A DNA stretch of 37,905 bases from Bordetella parapertussis (GCA_945906935.1 CAMDSO010000030.1:1-37905), one strand, 5' to 3'. Positions 1 to 8,585 are shown, counted from the stretch's first letter. Made by a program: numbers and translations. The notes: a model not told the origin generated them from the sequence alone.

Positions 1-103
1 TGCCGTAGTGCCGAGCAGGCGACATTCAAACCGTTTTTTCGCCATTCCCAACCTTGTCGGTTGTCTATGCCGGGCTAAGTGCAAGAAACGTAAAACAGAA
101 TTT

Positions 104-179
104 TGGTGGGGCGTGAGTGGCTCGAACACTCGACCTACGGATTAAGAGTCCGCTGCTCTACCAACTGAGCTAACGCCCC
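104..179 (-). tRNA. tRNA-Lys (anticodon CUU)
   Basis: The minus strand folds as a full 76-nt tRNA. The acceptor GGGGCGT pairs with ACGCCCC. There is a D-arm with GCTCAGTTGGTAGAGC, an anticodon loop CTCTTAA giving anticodon CUU (Lys, codon AAG), and a T-arm GAGTG-TTCGAGC-CACTC. The discriminator base is A and the 3' CCA is encoded. The first 103 bases of the window, beyond its 3' end, show no gene that I can support. Confidence 0.97.
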
Positions 180-223
180 AATATTAGCTGTCAATTTTAC
201 AGCAAAAGCACAGGCATAACCCG

Positions 224-262
224 CCAAAAGAAAGGGGCGGATGCCTGTTTCACATCCGCCCC
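224..262 (-). terminator. Rho-independent terminator of the psiF-like gene
   Basis: A perfect 10-bp stem (234-243 with 253-262, GC-rich, 9-nt loop) lies 25 nt beyond the stop of the PsiF-repeat gene. On the minus strand it is followed by a T-rich run (TTTCTTTTGG). Confidence 0.85.
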
Positions 263-287
263 ATGTGTTGCCAATGGTGCGCGCTGA

Positions 288-650
288 TCAGCCCTTGAGA
301 CAGGTGCTCATGAACTTCTTGCGATCGTCACCCTGCATTTTTTTCTCGCCCGCCTCTTTGTTGCAGGAAGTCATTTTGTTCTGCTGGGTTTTCTGCTTGT
401 CAGATGCACCTTCTTCTTCACCCTTGAGGCAGGAGCTCATGAACGTCTTGCGCTCTTCACCCTTCTTGTCGGTGGCCTTGTCGTTGCAACCCTTCATGCG
501 CTCTTGCTGGGCTTTCTGTTTTTCAGTCGGTTCTTTTTTCTCTTTCTCGGCAACAGGGGCGGCCTTCTTTTCTTCGGCTTTGGCTTTATCCTGCGCCATG
601 GCGGGGGCCATTGCGAGGGCGAAACAGAGTGCTGCGATCAGCTTGTTCAT
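288..650 (-). CDS. PsiF-repeat exported protein
   Basis: This small secreted protein has two PsiF repeats, the family named after the phosphate-starvation-inducible PsiF of E. coli; its molecular role is unknown. I chose the start at 650 because it gives a clean Sec signal peptide (MNKLIAALCFALAMAPAMAQ) and has AGAGGAG 7-8 nt upstream. A longer in-frame ATG at 728 would add an unlikely 26 residues. After a Lys/Glu/Ala-rich linker come two repeats of about 35 residues, each with a Cys near the middle (GCND, SCNK) and ending F-M-S-x-C-L-K-G. The four cysteines may form disulfides in the periplasm. The gene is monocistronic, with its own terminator just downstream. Confidence 0.88.
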   Translation of the reverse strand: MNKLIAALCFALAMAPAMAQDKAKAEEKKAAPVAEKEKKEPTEKQKAQQERMKGCNDKATDKKGEERKTFMSSCLKGEEEGASDKQKTQQNKMTSCNKEAGEKKMQGDDRKKFMSTCLKG

Positions 651-758
651 GTTGGTGCTCCTCTTAACAGTAGTCTTCGGAATTAGATCTCTAGTCGGAG
701 GCTGTCGCGCCTTTGATCCCATCACCACAACCCCCGTGCCTGTTTAACGCGCCTGCTT

Positions 759-1775
759 CTAATTCGGCTGACCGAGCGCACAAATTTCTGCTATCCGTGT
801 GTACGACTCAAGACGGGTTTCGTAATCCCCGGTGATGGTGATGATCATCAACTCGTCGGCGTCGAACCGTTGCTGCAATTCAAGCAGCCGCGCCTTTACC
901 GTCGCGGGCGAGCCGAAGACGAGGCGCCGGCGGTTATAGGCGATGCGCGCGCGCTCCTCTGCGGTGTATTGGCGTGCTTCCGCTTCAGCCTGCGTCGGTA
1001 CCGGCTGGTTAAGACCGTAATCCATGTTGAGCCGGCGCAGATCGATACTCGCCGCACGCCGTTCCGCCTCGGCATCACTGGCCGCACAAATCACAAATAC
1101 CGTCAGCATGGCGAGCGGTGCGGCTTCACGCGGGGACGGCTGGAAGTCGCGCTTGTAATCCTGCATCACGCGGTCGCCACCGTCGGCACTAATGAAATGG
1201 GCGAATGCAAAATTCAGTCCCAGTTGCGCGGCCAGCGCACCGCTGTAATCGGAGGAACCCAGCAGCCACACTGGTGGCGCGGTGGGGCCCGCTGGTTGTG
1301 CCTTGACCTTGCCAAAAGGATGCGAGGCGGGTATCGCATCATCGAGATAGGCGATGAGAAATTTCACCTGCTCCGGAAAATCCTCCGCGTTCGAATACTG
1401 GCCCTGTCCCATCGCCATGGCGGTGGCACGATCTCCACCTGGGGCGCGGCCGATGCCCAGATCAATACGCTGCGGATACAAGGCTTCGAGCATGCGGAAC
1501 TGCTCGGCCACTTTGAGCGGACTGTAGTGCGGCAATAAAACCCCGCCAGTGCCGACACGAATACGCTTGGTTTCAGCAGCGACCCGCGCGGCAAGTATTT
1601 CCGGACAAGGATCAGCCAGCGCCATCAGCGAGTGGTGCTCGGCCAGCCAATAACGGTGATAACCAAGACGGTCGGCAGCACACGCCAGTTTGATGGTTTC
1701 CGCCACCGCCTGGGCCGCTGTGTGGCCGTTGATGATCGGTGATTGATCGAGAACGCTTAAACGCATGACCGGCAT
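759..1775 (-). CDS. LLM-class flavin-dependent oxidoreductase (luciferase-like, YhbW type)
   Basis: This is a luciferase-like monooxygenase fold of about 338 residues, the expected size. It starts with the family's typical segment LSVLDQSPI and continues with RYWLAEHH, RIRVGTGGVLLPHYSPLKVAEQFRML (shown in parts) and DLGIGRAPGG, which are hallmarks of the group that includes E. coli YhbW. Such proteins use reduced FMN or F420; in a betaproteobacterium FMN is more likely. The substrate cannot be inferred. Two in-frame ATGs (1775 and 1766) are possible; the second gives the more usual MRLSVLDQ start. It runs in the same direction as the damaged amidohydrolase upstream, with 55 nt between them, and could be cotranscribed with it. 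Confidence 0.88.
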   Translation of the reverse strand: MPVMRLSVLDQSPIINGHTAAQAVAETIKLACAADRLGYHRYWLAEHHSLMALADPCPEILAARVAAETKRIRVGTGGVLLPHYSPLKVAEQFRMLEALYPQRIDLGIGRAPGGDRATAMAMGQGQYSNAEDFPEQVKFLIAYLDDAIPASHPFGKVKAQPAGPTAPPVWLLGSSDYSGALAAQLGLNFAFAHFISADGGDRVMQDYKRDFQPSPREAAPLAMLTVFVICAASDAEAERRAASIDLRRLNMDYGLNQPVPTQAEAEARQYTAEERARIAYNRRRLVFGSPATVKARLLELQQRFDADELMIITITGDYETRLESYTRIAEICALGQPN

Positions 1776-1830
1776 CCATCCATAAAAATATTCCGCCGGG
1801 ATCGCCGGCCAGCATTGACCATAACCGCGC

Positions 1831-2580
1831 TTACGCCAGCTTCAACAGGCGCTTGGCGTTACCGCCAATAATCAACTCGCGCTCGCTGCGGCTTAACTCC
1901 GGAATGCTTTCAACGAAATCTACCGGACGTTCGACACTCATGTCGGCCGGATGATCGCTACCCAGCACCACGCGGTCAGCGCCCACCTGACGGACAATAT
2001 TGCGCATGATCTGTGCGTTGTGGCTGACGGTGTTGTAGTGAAAGCGGCGCAGATAAGTCGAGGGCGCTTTGGTCATGTGTTTGGTTTCTGGGCGCGCGCC
2101 GCTGCCGTGATCCCAACGCCCAATCAGAAAAGGCGTAATCCCGCCGGCATGTGGCAACGCCCCATCGAGCTTGGGAAAGGCGTCCATCACGCCGCCAAAA
2201 ACCAGCGCTGCGGCAGCCACCCCGGTATCGGTTGGATTGCCGATAAAGTTGCGCAAATAGTCATGGCTATCAACACCCGCCGTATCCATAGCCTTAAGCC
2301 GCACTTCCAGGCTCATGTACTGCTGCTGAAACAATGCGCCCATCCCGGGCCAGCCAAACACCACCTCGCCACGCGCATTCTTAATGACCTTGGCGCCGTT
2401 CAAGCCGCCCTCCTTTTCGATCAGCGCAACAAACTCTGGCGCATGCCAGTGGGCGTGCAAATCAATCGCCGGTACGCTGTAGCCACGCCAAGTGGCGGGG
2501 TTACGCGTGGTCGCGCAACCGGTCATGACAGCACCCGCAGTAGCCGCCAGGCCGGTCAGAAATTGGCGTCGTTGTGGCAA
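1831..2580 (-). CDS. Amidohydrolase (amidohydrolase-2/ACMSD-like) with an internal in-frame deletion; probably non-functional
   Basis: The protein begins with a twin-arginine type signal (PQRRQFLTGLAATAG) ending in a lipobox-like MTGC. The TTG at 2580 is preferred because GGGGAGA sits 8 nt before it; an ATG at 2649 would bury the signal behind 23 residues. The N-terminal metal motif is present (DLHAH, His42/44), as are the late motifs LPHAGG (His144) and GSDHP. The central 100 or so residues normally found between MDxxGVD and the YLxNFxGNPxDT motif are absent: the two segments meet directly around residues 104-108 (near nt 2265). The missing part normally carries a metal-ligand His and much of the TIM barrel. 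The reading frame stays open, so it is recorded as a CDS, but activity is doubtful. Confidence 0.75.
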   Translation of the reverse strand: MPQRRQFLTGLAATAGAVMTGCATTRNPATWRGYSVPAIDLHAHWHAPEFVALIEKEGGLNGAKVIKNARGEVVFGWPGMGALFQQQYMSLEVRLKAMDTAGVDSHDYLRNFIGNPTDTGVAAAALVFGGVMDAFPKLDGALPHAGGITPFLIGRWDHGSGARPETKHMTKAPSTYLRRFHYNTVSHNAQIMRNIVRQVGADRVVLGSDHPADMSVERPVDFVESIPELSRSERELIIGGNAKRLLKLA

Positions 2581-2659
2581 CCTATGATTCTCCCCTGATA
2601 TGCGTAGAGCGCCGCGCCGGTATCGCTCCGGCTGTGCGGCGGTCGTCAATGTTCAAGCC

Positions 2660-3178
2660 CTAGAATAACCCGAGTTGCCCGTCAGGGCGCGGCGCTTTGA
2701 AAAGACTGTGATCGAGCGCTGCGCCACGCTCACCGTTGTGCAGTCCGTGTCGTTTGCAGGCGATCTCGAAACGCCGCCGCGACGACGTAGCGAGTTCGCC
2801 CTGACCGCGCATACGTGCACCGCAGGCGGCGTCGTTGTCGCGTCCGCCGCGCCTCTGCTGCAGGCGACCCATGACAGGGGCAGCCTTGAGCGGATAATGC
2901 GCGGCTAGCCAGTCGCGATAGGGGTTGATCGACTGCGCAAAGGCTACGTCGGGGGAGGGGTTGATCGACTGCGCAAAGGCTACGTCAGGGGAGGTGTTGC
3001 GCGAAATAATTGTGTTTGGCGCGCTCGACCATGACGATCGTTTTTAAAACAGGAATATCGTCCTCGCCGACATCACCCCAGCCGTCATCAAACGCGACGC
3101 GCGTCTGTTCCTCAAAGCGGCCGTCGGGATTAAGCCGTCACCACGGCCTTTGCGTGGCGTGTTCGCAGGACGAAGCAC
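2660..3178 (-). pseudogene. Remnant of a PA0069-family radical SAM protein
   Basis: Reading the minus strand and shifting frame twice recovers both ends of a known family. The N-terminus gives RKGRGDGL, then NPDGRFEE, FDDGWGD and VERAK, then in another frame TIISRNTSPDVAFAQSINPYR. The C-terminus gives LAAHYPLKAAPVMGRLQQ, RGGRDNDAACGARMRGQGELA, HSLFKAPRPDGQLGLF. The break after INPYR (near 2914) falls where the family has its CxxxCxxC iron-sulfur motif, so the whole catalytic barrel is gone. Lesions seen: a frameshift near 3137-3140, another near 3015-3020, a 36-bp duplication, and the large deletion. A GTG at 3178 may be the original start. Family assignment is from memory of the conserved ends; the broken state is plain in the sequence. 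Confidence 0.8.
2921..2992. repeat. Two tandem copies of a 36-bp unit
   Basis: Positions 2921-2956 and 2957-2992 are nearly identical. On the minus strand the unit encodes SPDVAFAQSINP twice, so it is an in-frame 12-residue duplication inside the radical SAM remnant, directly next to its deletion scar. Confidence 0.9.
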
Positions 3179-3214
3179 AATCTTCAGCGGCAGGGCAAAA
3201 CGCTATCCTGCCGG

Positions 3215-4096
3215 CTAGCCGCGCGGGCTCTGTAGCAAGGCCTCGATTGCCGCCAGCGCGGCGGGCTTGGCACCACTCTGTGCTGCGGCAAGCTGCGTCG
3301 CAATCACGCCCAGACTTCTATAGACCTCCCCAACGCGCGGATCAAGCGCCGTCAGCGCCTCGACCTGTCGCCGCACTACGTCAATATCCCCGCGCGCAAT
3401 CGGCCCAGTGAGCGCCCGCGCCGGCCCCAGGGCAAACACGTTGTCGAGCGTTTCACGCACCAGCGGTTCGACCATGCGCATGACGTCATCACGTGGCAAC
3501 CCTGCCGCCTCGAAACTGCGCGCCCCCGTCTCCAGTAGCGCCGTCAGGTAGTTGCACATGATGACGGACGCCGCGTGATAAAGCGTTTTTTTCGGGGCGT
3601 TGATGGCAAACACTTGTGCACCGATGCGTTCGAACGCCGGTTGCAACACAGACAACGCAGCAGTATCGCCTTCGGCAGCGCAGCGGCTGCCGTTGAAAGT
3701 GAGAACCGCCGCGCTGACGTCTGCAAATGTTTTGAGTGGATGCACACTGGCAACAGCGGCACCACGCGCTACCGCCGCTGACAACACGGCGGAGGACAGT
3801 GCACCGCTGCAATGAAAGACGATATTGCCCGTAGCGAGAGGCGCACTCGCGACCAGTTCTTCGCAACACAAGGCAATCCGGTCATCCGGTGGTGCCAGCA
3901 GCCACAGATCGGCGGCACGCATGTCGGCAGTGTGTGCACATGCGCGTCCGCCACCGATGAACGCAACGGCGGCACGGCTTTTATCCGGCGTGTGGTCGTT
4001 AATATCGCCGCTCTCGAAAACGCCGGCGTCACGCCACAAGCGCGCAAGCGTGCGTCCGAGGCGGCCGCAGCCGATGATGTTTAGTTTAGGCGGCAT
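3215..4096 (-). CDS. Rossmann-like / DUF2520 domain protein
   Basis: A predicted NAD(P)-binding protein of 293 residues. The N-terminal Rossmann motif is KLNIIGCGRLGRTLARLW (residues 4-21). A middle segment LWLLAPPDD and HCSGALSS fits the family's dinucleotide-binding half. The C-terminal DUF2520 half contains SVHPLKTF, then KKTLYHAASVIMCNYL and LVRETLDNV, which resemble the dimerising helices of 6-phosphogluconate dehydrogenase-like proteins. The enzymatic reaction is not known for this family. No strong ribosome-binding site is visible before the ATG at 4096. The stop lies 36 nt before the radical SAM remnant. Confidence 0.88.
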   Translation of the reverse strand: MPPKLNIIGCGRLGRTLARLWRDAGVFESGDINDHTPDKSRAAVAFIGGGRACAHTADMRAADLWLLAPPDDRIALCCEELVASAPLATGNIVFHCSGALSSAVLSAAVARGAAVASVHPLKTFADVSAAVLTFNGSRCAAEGDTAALSVLQPAFERIGAQVFAINAPKKTLYHAASVIMCNYLTALLETGARSFEAAGLPRDDVMRMVEPLVRETLDNVFALGPARALTGPIARGDIDVVRRQVEALTALDPRVGEVYRSLGVIATQLAAAQSGAKPAALAAIEALLQSPRG

Positions 4097-4199
4097 ACTG
4101 CGCGGCTATTCATTCGCCTGAAAGCGGGGTTGTGGCATTGCTGCGCCGGCGTCCGGCCTTGCAGCGTATGTGCAGAGCCCGTCGCGGCCATGGCGGCGG

Positions 4200-4616
4200 C
4201 TATTGCCACCCGATCACGTCGTAGCCACGGTCACGCAGACAACGCTGCACAAAGTTGCGATAGGTCGGATTGGCATCGTTGCGAAAAGCACCGCTGACGG
4301 CCCCTGCGGTTCCACCCACCGCAGCGCCTGCCGCCGCCCCCTCAAGCACGCTGCCCCCGCGGATGAGCGTACCGACCGCGGCAGCCGCAGCACCGGTCGC
4401 AGCGCCCTGTGTACCGCTTCTGAGAGCCTGATTGGAAGATTTCGACACACCGGAATTTTCCGCCAACGCGGTGCACTCGCCAATATCACGCTGGGCGGCG
4501 GCGTCCCCGACATTTTTCAGATGTGCGTTCGGATACAACACCGGCTTTGGGCTGGTCGCGCAACCACCGGCCAGCAAGAGGCCCGCCAGCGCAACGCAGA
4601 ACAGTTGGGTTTGCAT
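4200..4616 (-). CDS. Glycine-zipper outer-membrane-type lipoprotein, hypothetical
   Basis: A 138-residue protein with a lipoprotein signal ending in LAGGC (Cys19). The ATG at 4616 has GGAGAAGG just upstream; the longer in-frame start at 4766 adds 50 residues with no signal character. Residues about 65-110 are Ala/Gly-rich with small-residue repeats (GAATGAAAAAVG, GAAAGAAVGGTAGAVSGAF), as in glycine-zipper proteins that pack into membranes. The C-terminus NFVQRCLRDRGYDVIGW is typical of this lipoprotein group. Conserved Cys residues (ECTAL, RCLRD) may pair. Precise role unknown. It is divergent from the Bug gene. Confidence 0.85.
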   Translation of the reverse strand: MQTQLFCVALAGLLLAGGCATSPKPVLYPNAHLKNVGDAAAQRDIGECTALAENSGVSKSSNQALRSGTQGAATGAAAAAVGTLIRGGSVLEGAAAGAAVGGTAGAVSGAFRNDANPTYRNFVQRCLRDRGYDVIGWQ

Positions 4617-4731
4617 ACCTTCTCCAGTGGTTATGGCCTTACTGTAACGCAATCCGCGCACCAGGAGATGACACAATCCAGGGGCGCGATTTGATTTGCC
4701 GGATAGCGCCTGCTCTGGGAAAATTCCACGC

Positions 4732-5751
4732 ATGAAAAACATCAAATCGATTTTTCCTTCCGCCATGCGGGCGCCTTTCCATCGCGGCCGGTTGTTACCC
4801 CTGGCAACAGCCCTCTGCAGTCTGTTGTGCGCGACCGGCGCTGGTGCACAGTCCTATCCATCCAAACCGATACGACTCATTCACGGTTTCGCCAGCGGCA
4901 GTGCGATCGACGTGTTTTCGCGGCCACTGGCGCAACGACTGACCGCTGAACTCGGCCAGCAGGTGGTGGTGGACATCCGGCCTGGCGCCACTGGCACCAT
5001 CGCCAATGACCTCGTCGCCAAAAGCGCACCCGACGGCTACACGCTACTGGCGGCACCGGGCTCGGCGATGGCGGCAACGCCTCATTTGTTCAAGGTCACT
5101 TACAACTCGCTGCGTGATTTTGCACCGGTGCACCAGATCAGCGATTTTTCTTACGTGCTGGTGGCGCATCCGGCGGTGCCGGCAAAAAACGCGCGTGAGC
5201 TGATCGCCATGGCCAAGGCGCGCCCTGGCTACCTGACCTATGGCTCCACCGGCATCGGCAGCGGTTTTCATCTCGCCGGCGAATTGTTCTGCGCGATGGC
5301 CGGCGTGCAAATGCTGCACGTGCCCTACCGCGGCGGCGGCACAGCGGCCATTACCGATCTGGTTGGTGGTCGCGTCGATCTGATGTGGGACAGCCTCGCA
5401 GTGGTCAAACCGCAGTTGCAGGCCGGGCGGTTGCACGCCATCGGCGTTACCGGCACGCGTCGGGCCTCAGCGTTGCCGAATGTGGCAACCATCGCCGAGA
5501 GTGGCCTGACGGGTTATGAAATTGTCGGCTGGCACGGTATTTTTGCGCCGACCGGCACCCCGCGTGAAATCGTCGACCGGCTGAGCAACTCGATCGGAAA
5601 GATACTCGCGGCACAGGATATTCGGGAGTTGTGGAACACCCAGGCAATGGAGATTTTCCCCTCATCGCCCGAGCAGTTTGCGACGCGCTTGCGCTTCGAT
5701 TACGACCGCTACGGCAAGTTGATCCGCGATGCGGGGATCAAACTGCAATAA
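4732..5751 (+). CDS. Bug-family tripartite tricarboxylate transporter substrate-binding protein
   Basis: A periplasmic solute-binding protein of the Bug/TctC family, very abundant in Burkholderiales. The start at 4732 gives a Sec signal ending AGA|QSYPSKPIRL. Family features follow: GSAIDVFSRPLAQRL, VVVDIRPGATGTIANDLVAKSAPDGYTLL (in parts), YGSTGIGSGFHLAGELF, VPYRGGGTAAITDLVGGRVDLMWDS, and ALPNVATIAESGLTGYE. About 339 residues after the chosen start, normal for the family. No tctA/tctB membrane partners are nearby, which is common for orphan Bug genes. The ligand cannot be predicted; many members bind carboxylates. A longer ATG at 4696 exists but adds non-signal residues. Confidence 0.92.
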   Translation: MKNIKSIFPSAMRAPFHRGRLLPLATALCSLLCATGAGAQSYPSKPIRLIHGFASGSAIDVFSRPLAQRLTAELGQQVVVDIRPGATGTIANDLVAKSAPDGYTLLAAPGSAMAATPHLFKVTYNSLRDFAPVHQISDFSYVLVAHPAVPAKNARELIAMAKARPGYLTYGSTGIGSGFHLAGELFCAMAGVQMLHVPYRGGGTAAITDLVGGRVDLMWDSLAVVKPQLQAGRLHAIGVTGTRRASALPNVATIAESGLTGYEIVGWHGIFAPTGTPREIVDRLSNSIGKILAAQDIRELWNTQAMEIFPSSPEQFATRLRFDYDRYGKLIRDAGIKLQ

Positions 5752-5814
5752 GCGCTGGCCGGTTGGCAGGCGCATTTTTAGTAATGTTTTCTTCAGTGAC
5801 CAAACGAGGTTGAT

Positions 5815-6216
5815 ATGTCAGAAGCACCCGGCGGAAAAAGCATGAACGTATCGATGGATGCGGCAAATGTTTATCGTGAAGACGTTTACACAGACCGCAA
5901 GGTCGGCACCATACGCTGCATGACGCCGGTCAATGCCGACGGCTCCACCGACGGCACGCGTGGCATCCTGTTTCTCGGTGAAACGCAGATCATGACGCCG
6001 ATGGGGGCGCTGCCGGTGTCTTTCGAAGTCCCGGCGACAACACTCGCCGAGGCAATCGAAAAATATGGCGAATCCGCGAAGGAAGGCATCGAACGCACCG
6101 TCAAGGAAATCCAGGAGATGCGCCGTCAGGCCGCCTCGTCGATTGTGCTGCCGGGTGCCGGCGGCGGACTGCCGCCCGGTGGACTTGGCGGCGGCGGAAA
6201 AATCCAGCTCTCATGA
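5815..6216 (+). CDS. Conserved hypothetical protein with Gly/Pro-rich tail
   Basis: A 133-residue soluble protein with no signal peptide or membrane segment. CGAGG sits just upstream of the ATG. Residues about 1-90 look like a compact mixed domain (NVYREDVYTDRKVGTIR, GETQIMTPMGALPVSFEVPA), followed by a helix rich in Glu/Arg (AKEGIERTVKEIQEMRRQAA) and a flexible tail PGAGGGLPPGGLGGGGKIQ. I recall similar uncharacterised cytoplasmic proteins in betaproteobacteria but cannot assign a function. Its stop overlaps the start of the next gene (ATGA), suggesting translational coupling. Confidence 0.8.
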   Translation: MSEAPGGKSMNVSMDAANVYREDVYTDRKVGTIRCMTPVNADGSTDGTRGILFLGETQIMTPMGALPVSFEVPATTLAEAIEKYGESAKEGIERTVKEIQEMRRQAASSIVLPGAGGGLPPGGLGGGGKIQLS

Positions 6217-6893
6217 AATCGCTCCCAGCGCAGATAAGGAATACGCTGCGCTGGCTGGCTTGGCTTACCGCGCTGCTGGCGGCCACCGGCGTGTCCGCGC
6301 AACATGCCGCACATACCGCTCACCGGTTCCAGGATGCACAGCACTGGTCAAAGATCTTTGATGATCCGGCCCGTGACGCGTGGCAAAAACCCCATGAGGT
6401 CATCACCGCATTGAGGCTCACCGCGGATGCCGCAGTCGCTGATGTCGGCGCCGGCACCGGATACTTCGCGGTACGGTTCGCGCATATGCTGCCGAAGGGG
6501 CGCGTCTATGCGGTCGACTTGGAAGCCGATATGGTGCGCTATCTCGGTGAGCGCGCAAAAAAGGAGGGGCTAACCAATCTGGCCGCAGTTCAGAGCAGGC
6601 CCGAAGATGCGCAAATTCCATCGCCTGTTGATCTGGTGATTCTGGTTGACGTCTACCACCACATCGGCGCGCGCAATCAATACTTTGGCAGACTGCGTGA
6701 ATCTCTTAAAACAAACGGCCGCGTCGCGATCATCGACTTCCGCATGGACGGAACCATCGGCCCTGCAAAGAGCATGCGCATTGCGCCCGAACAGGTCAAA
6801 ACAGAAATGGCCGGCGCCGGCTATGTGCTGGCTGAAGAACACAGCTTTCTGCCGCAGCAATATTTCCTCATATTCAAGCGCGCCCCCCGTTAG
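6213..6893 (+). CDS. Class I SAM-dependent methyltransferase-like protein with a signal peptide
   Basis: 226 residues. Residues 1-29 form a typical Sec signal (LAWLTALLAATGVSA|Q). The mature part carries methyltransferase motif I, DVGAGTGYF (77-85), an acidic motif II region AVDLEADM, and the motif IV-like segment DLVILVDVYHHIG followed by NGRVAIIDFR. This is a Rossmann-type SAM-binding fold. Export is odd because SAM is a cytosolic cofactor; either the hydrophobic stretch anchors an inward-facing enzyme, or the protein acts differently in the periplasm. Similar signal-bearing members are known to be annotated in proteobacteria. Overlaps the preceding gene by 4 bp. Confidence 0.85.
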   Translation: MKSLPAQIRNTLRWLAWLTALLAATGVSAQHAAHTAHRFQDAQHWSKIFDDPARDAWQKPHEVITALRLTADAAVADVGAGTGYFAVRFAHMLPKGRVYAVDLEADMVRYLGERAKKEGLTNLAAVQSRPEDAQIPSPVDLVILVDVYHHIGARNQYFGRLRESLKTNGRVAIIDFRMDGTIGPAKSMRIAPEQVKTEMAGAGYVLAEEHSFLPQQYFLIFKRAPR

Positions 6894-6932
6894 CGCAGCG
6901 GTTCGCACCGCCACGCCCGGGACTCAACTCGA

Positions 6933-8474
6933 TCAGACCTGCGGGTTCACCCGCTCGAATTTTGAGTGCAGCTTGTTCAGCGCGTTGATATAGGCTTTGG
7001 CGGATGCAACCACGATATCGGTGTCAGAACCCTGCCCGTTGACGATACGCCCCGCTTTCGAAAGGCGCACGGTGACCTCGCCCTGAGAATCTGTTCCGCT
7101 GGTGATGTTGTTCACCGAATAGAGCAGCAACTCCGCACCGCTAGAGACCAGACTTTCAATCGCCTTGAACGCGGCATCAACCGGCCCGCTACCCTCGGCC
7201 TGCGCAGGCTTTTCGGTGCCGCCGTCGGCCACCACGATCCTGGCAAAAGGCTGTTCTCCAGTCTCGGAGTGCGCAGTCAATGACACCAACCGGTAGTGTT
7301 CATTTTCGACCTGCTCGAGATTTTCCTCGGTGATCAGCGCCTGCAAATCCTCGTCGAAAATTTCACGCTTCTTGTCGGCAAGATCCTTGAAGCGTTTGAA
7401 GACTTCATTCAATTTTTCTTCCGTCGGCAGATCAATGCCCAATTCGTGCAAACGTGTCTTGAACGCATTACGACCCGACAACTTGCCCAGCGTCAGGCGG
7501 TTGTTACTCCAGCCCACTGACTCAGCGCTCATGATCTCGTAGGTCTCGCGGTGCTTTAACACGCCATCCTGATGGATGCCTGATTCATGTGCAAACGCAT
7601 TGGCACCGACAATCGCCTTGTTCGGCTGCACCGGATAACCGGTGATACCGGAGACCAGCTTGGAAGCAGGTACGATCTGGGTCGCGTCGATACCCGTTTC
7701 GCAGCTAAATACATCCTGCCGCGTGCGCACCGCCATCACCACTTCTTCGAGCGACGCGTTACCGGCGCGTTCGCCGAGGCCGTTGATCGTACATTCGACC
7801 TGGCGTGCGCCGTTGATCACGGCGGCAAGGGAATTCGCGACCGCAAGACCGAGGTCGTTGTGGCAGTGCACCGACCAGATCGCCTTGTCCGAATTGGGAA
7901 TGCGTTCACGCAAATTGCGGATCAGCCCGCCGAACTGTTCGGGCAGCGTATAGCCGACGGTATCAGGCACATTGATAGTGGTGGCCCCCGCCTTGATAAC
8001 CTGTTCGAGAATGCGACAGAGAAAATCGAGATCCGAGCGGCCGGCATCTTCTGGCGAAAATTCAATGTTGTCGGTGTATTCACGCGCCCATTTGATCGCA
8101 CGCACAGCCTGATCAATCACTTGCGTCGGCTCCATGCGCAGTTTCTTTTCCATGTGAATCGGGCTGGTCGCGATAAAAGTATGCACCCGTGGGGACACAG
8201 CCCCGCGCACCGCCTCGCCACAGCGACGCACATCGCGCTCATTGGCGCGCGCAAGTCCGCAAACTGTGCTGTCCTTGATGGCCGCCGCCACCGCCTTGAC
8301 CGACTCGAAATCGCCATCACTGGCTGCGGGAAAGCCCGCCTCGATGACATCGACGTGCATGCGCTCGAGCTGGCGCGCGATACGCAACTTCTCATCGCGT
8401 GTCATGGACGCGCCCGGGCTTTGCTCGCCGTCGCGCATAGTCGTGTCGAATATGATTAATTTGTCTTTTTGCAT
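6933..8474 (-). CDS. leuA: 2-isopropylmalate synthase
   Basis: Catalyses condensation of acetyl-CoA with 2-oxoisovalerate, the first step of leucine synthesis. 513 residues, normal for the LeuA type 1 family. The catalytic barrel begins with [18 protein letters not shown] (metal-binding Asp10, catalytic Arg14), and metal-binding [18 protein letters not shown] lies near residue 200. The C-terminal regulatory domain (about 390-505) with [20 protein letters not shown] is the allosteric leucine-binding region. GCGGAGAACATC precedes the ATG. It is the last gene of the ilv-psd-pss-leu run; 259 nt upstream separate it from pssA and hold a Leu-rich small ORF, so leucine-dependent attenuation is possible. 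Confidence 0.97.
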   Translation of the reverse strand: MQKDKLIIFDTTMRDGEQSPGASMTRDEKLRIARQLERMHVDVIEAGFPAASDGDFESVKAVAAAIKDSTVCGLARANERDVRRCGEAVRGAVSPRVHTFIATSPIHMEKKLRMEPTQVIDQAVRAIKWAREYTDNIEFSPEDAGRSDLDFLCRILEQVIKAGATTINVPDTVGYTLPEQFGGLIRNLRERIPNSDKAIWSVHCHNDLGLAVANSLAAVINGARQVECTINGLGERAGNASLEEVVMAVRTRQDVFSCETGIDATQIVPASKLVSGITGYPVQPNKAIVGANAFAHESGIHQDGVLKHRETYEIMSAESVGWSNNRLTLGKLSGRNAFKTRLHELGIDLPTEEKLNEVFKRFKDLADKKREIFDEDLQALITEENLEQVENEHYRLVSLTAHSETGEQPFARIVVADGGTEKPAQAEGSGPVDAAFKAIESLVSSGAELLLYSVNNITSGTDSQGEVTVRLSKAGRIVNGQGSDTDIVVASAKAYINALNKLHSKFERVNPQV

Positions 8475-8538
8475 GATGTTCTCCGCTTTGCCTGCAGGTT
8501 CGCAGCCATTTTAAGGCACGAACAAACTAATACCGAAT

Positions 8539-8556
8539 CCGGGTCAATCAACCCGG
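8539..8556 (-). promoter_or_regulatory. Hairpin in the leuA leader, possible attenuator
   Basis: On the minus strand CCGGGT-TGATTG-ACCCGG forms a perfect 6-bp stem between the Leu-rich small ORF and leuA, followed by a modestly T-rich stretch (ATTAGTTTGTTC). It lacks a strong U-run, so terminator function is unproven. The rest of the 8475-8733 gap shows only this hairpin, the small ORF and the leuA ribosome-binding site. Confidence 0.35.
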
Positions 8557-8585
8557 GCTAAACAACCAAAATGTGAGTAGAGAAT

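Noticed and set aside
3190-3213. GGCAG...CTGCC inverted repeat after the DUF2520 gene
   Set aside because: The stem is short, the loop is long and no T-run follows on the minus strand, so it is not called a terminator.
7587-8459. 290-codon open frame antisense to leuA
   Set aside because: It is a shadow of leuA with no motif of its own.
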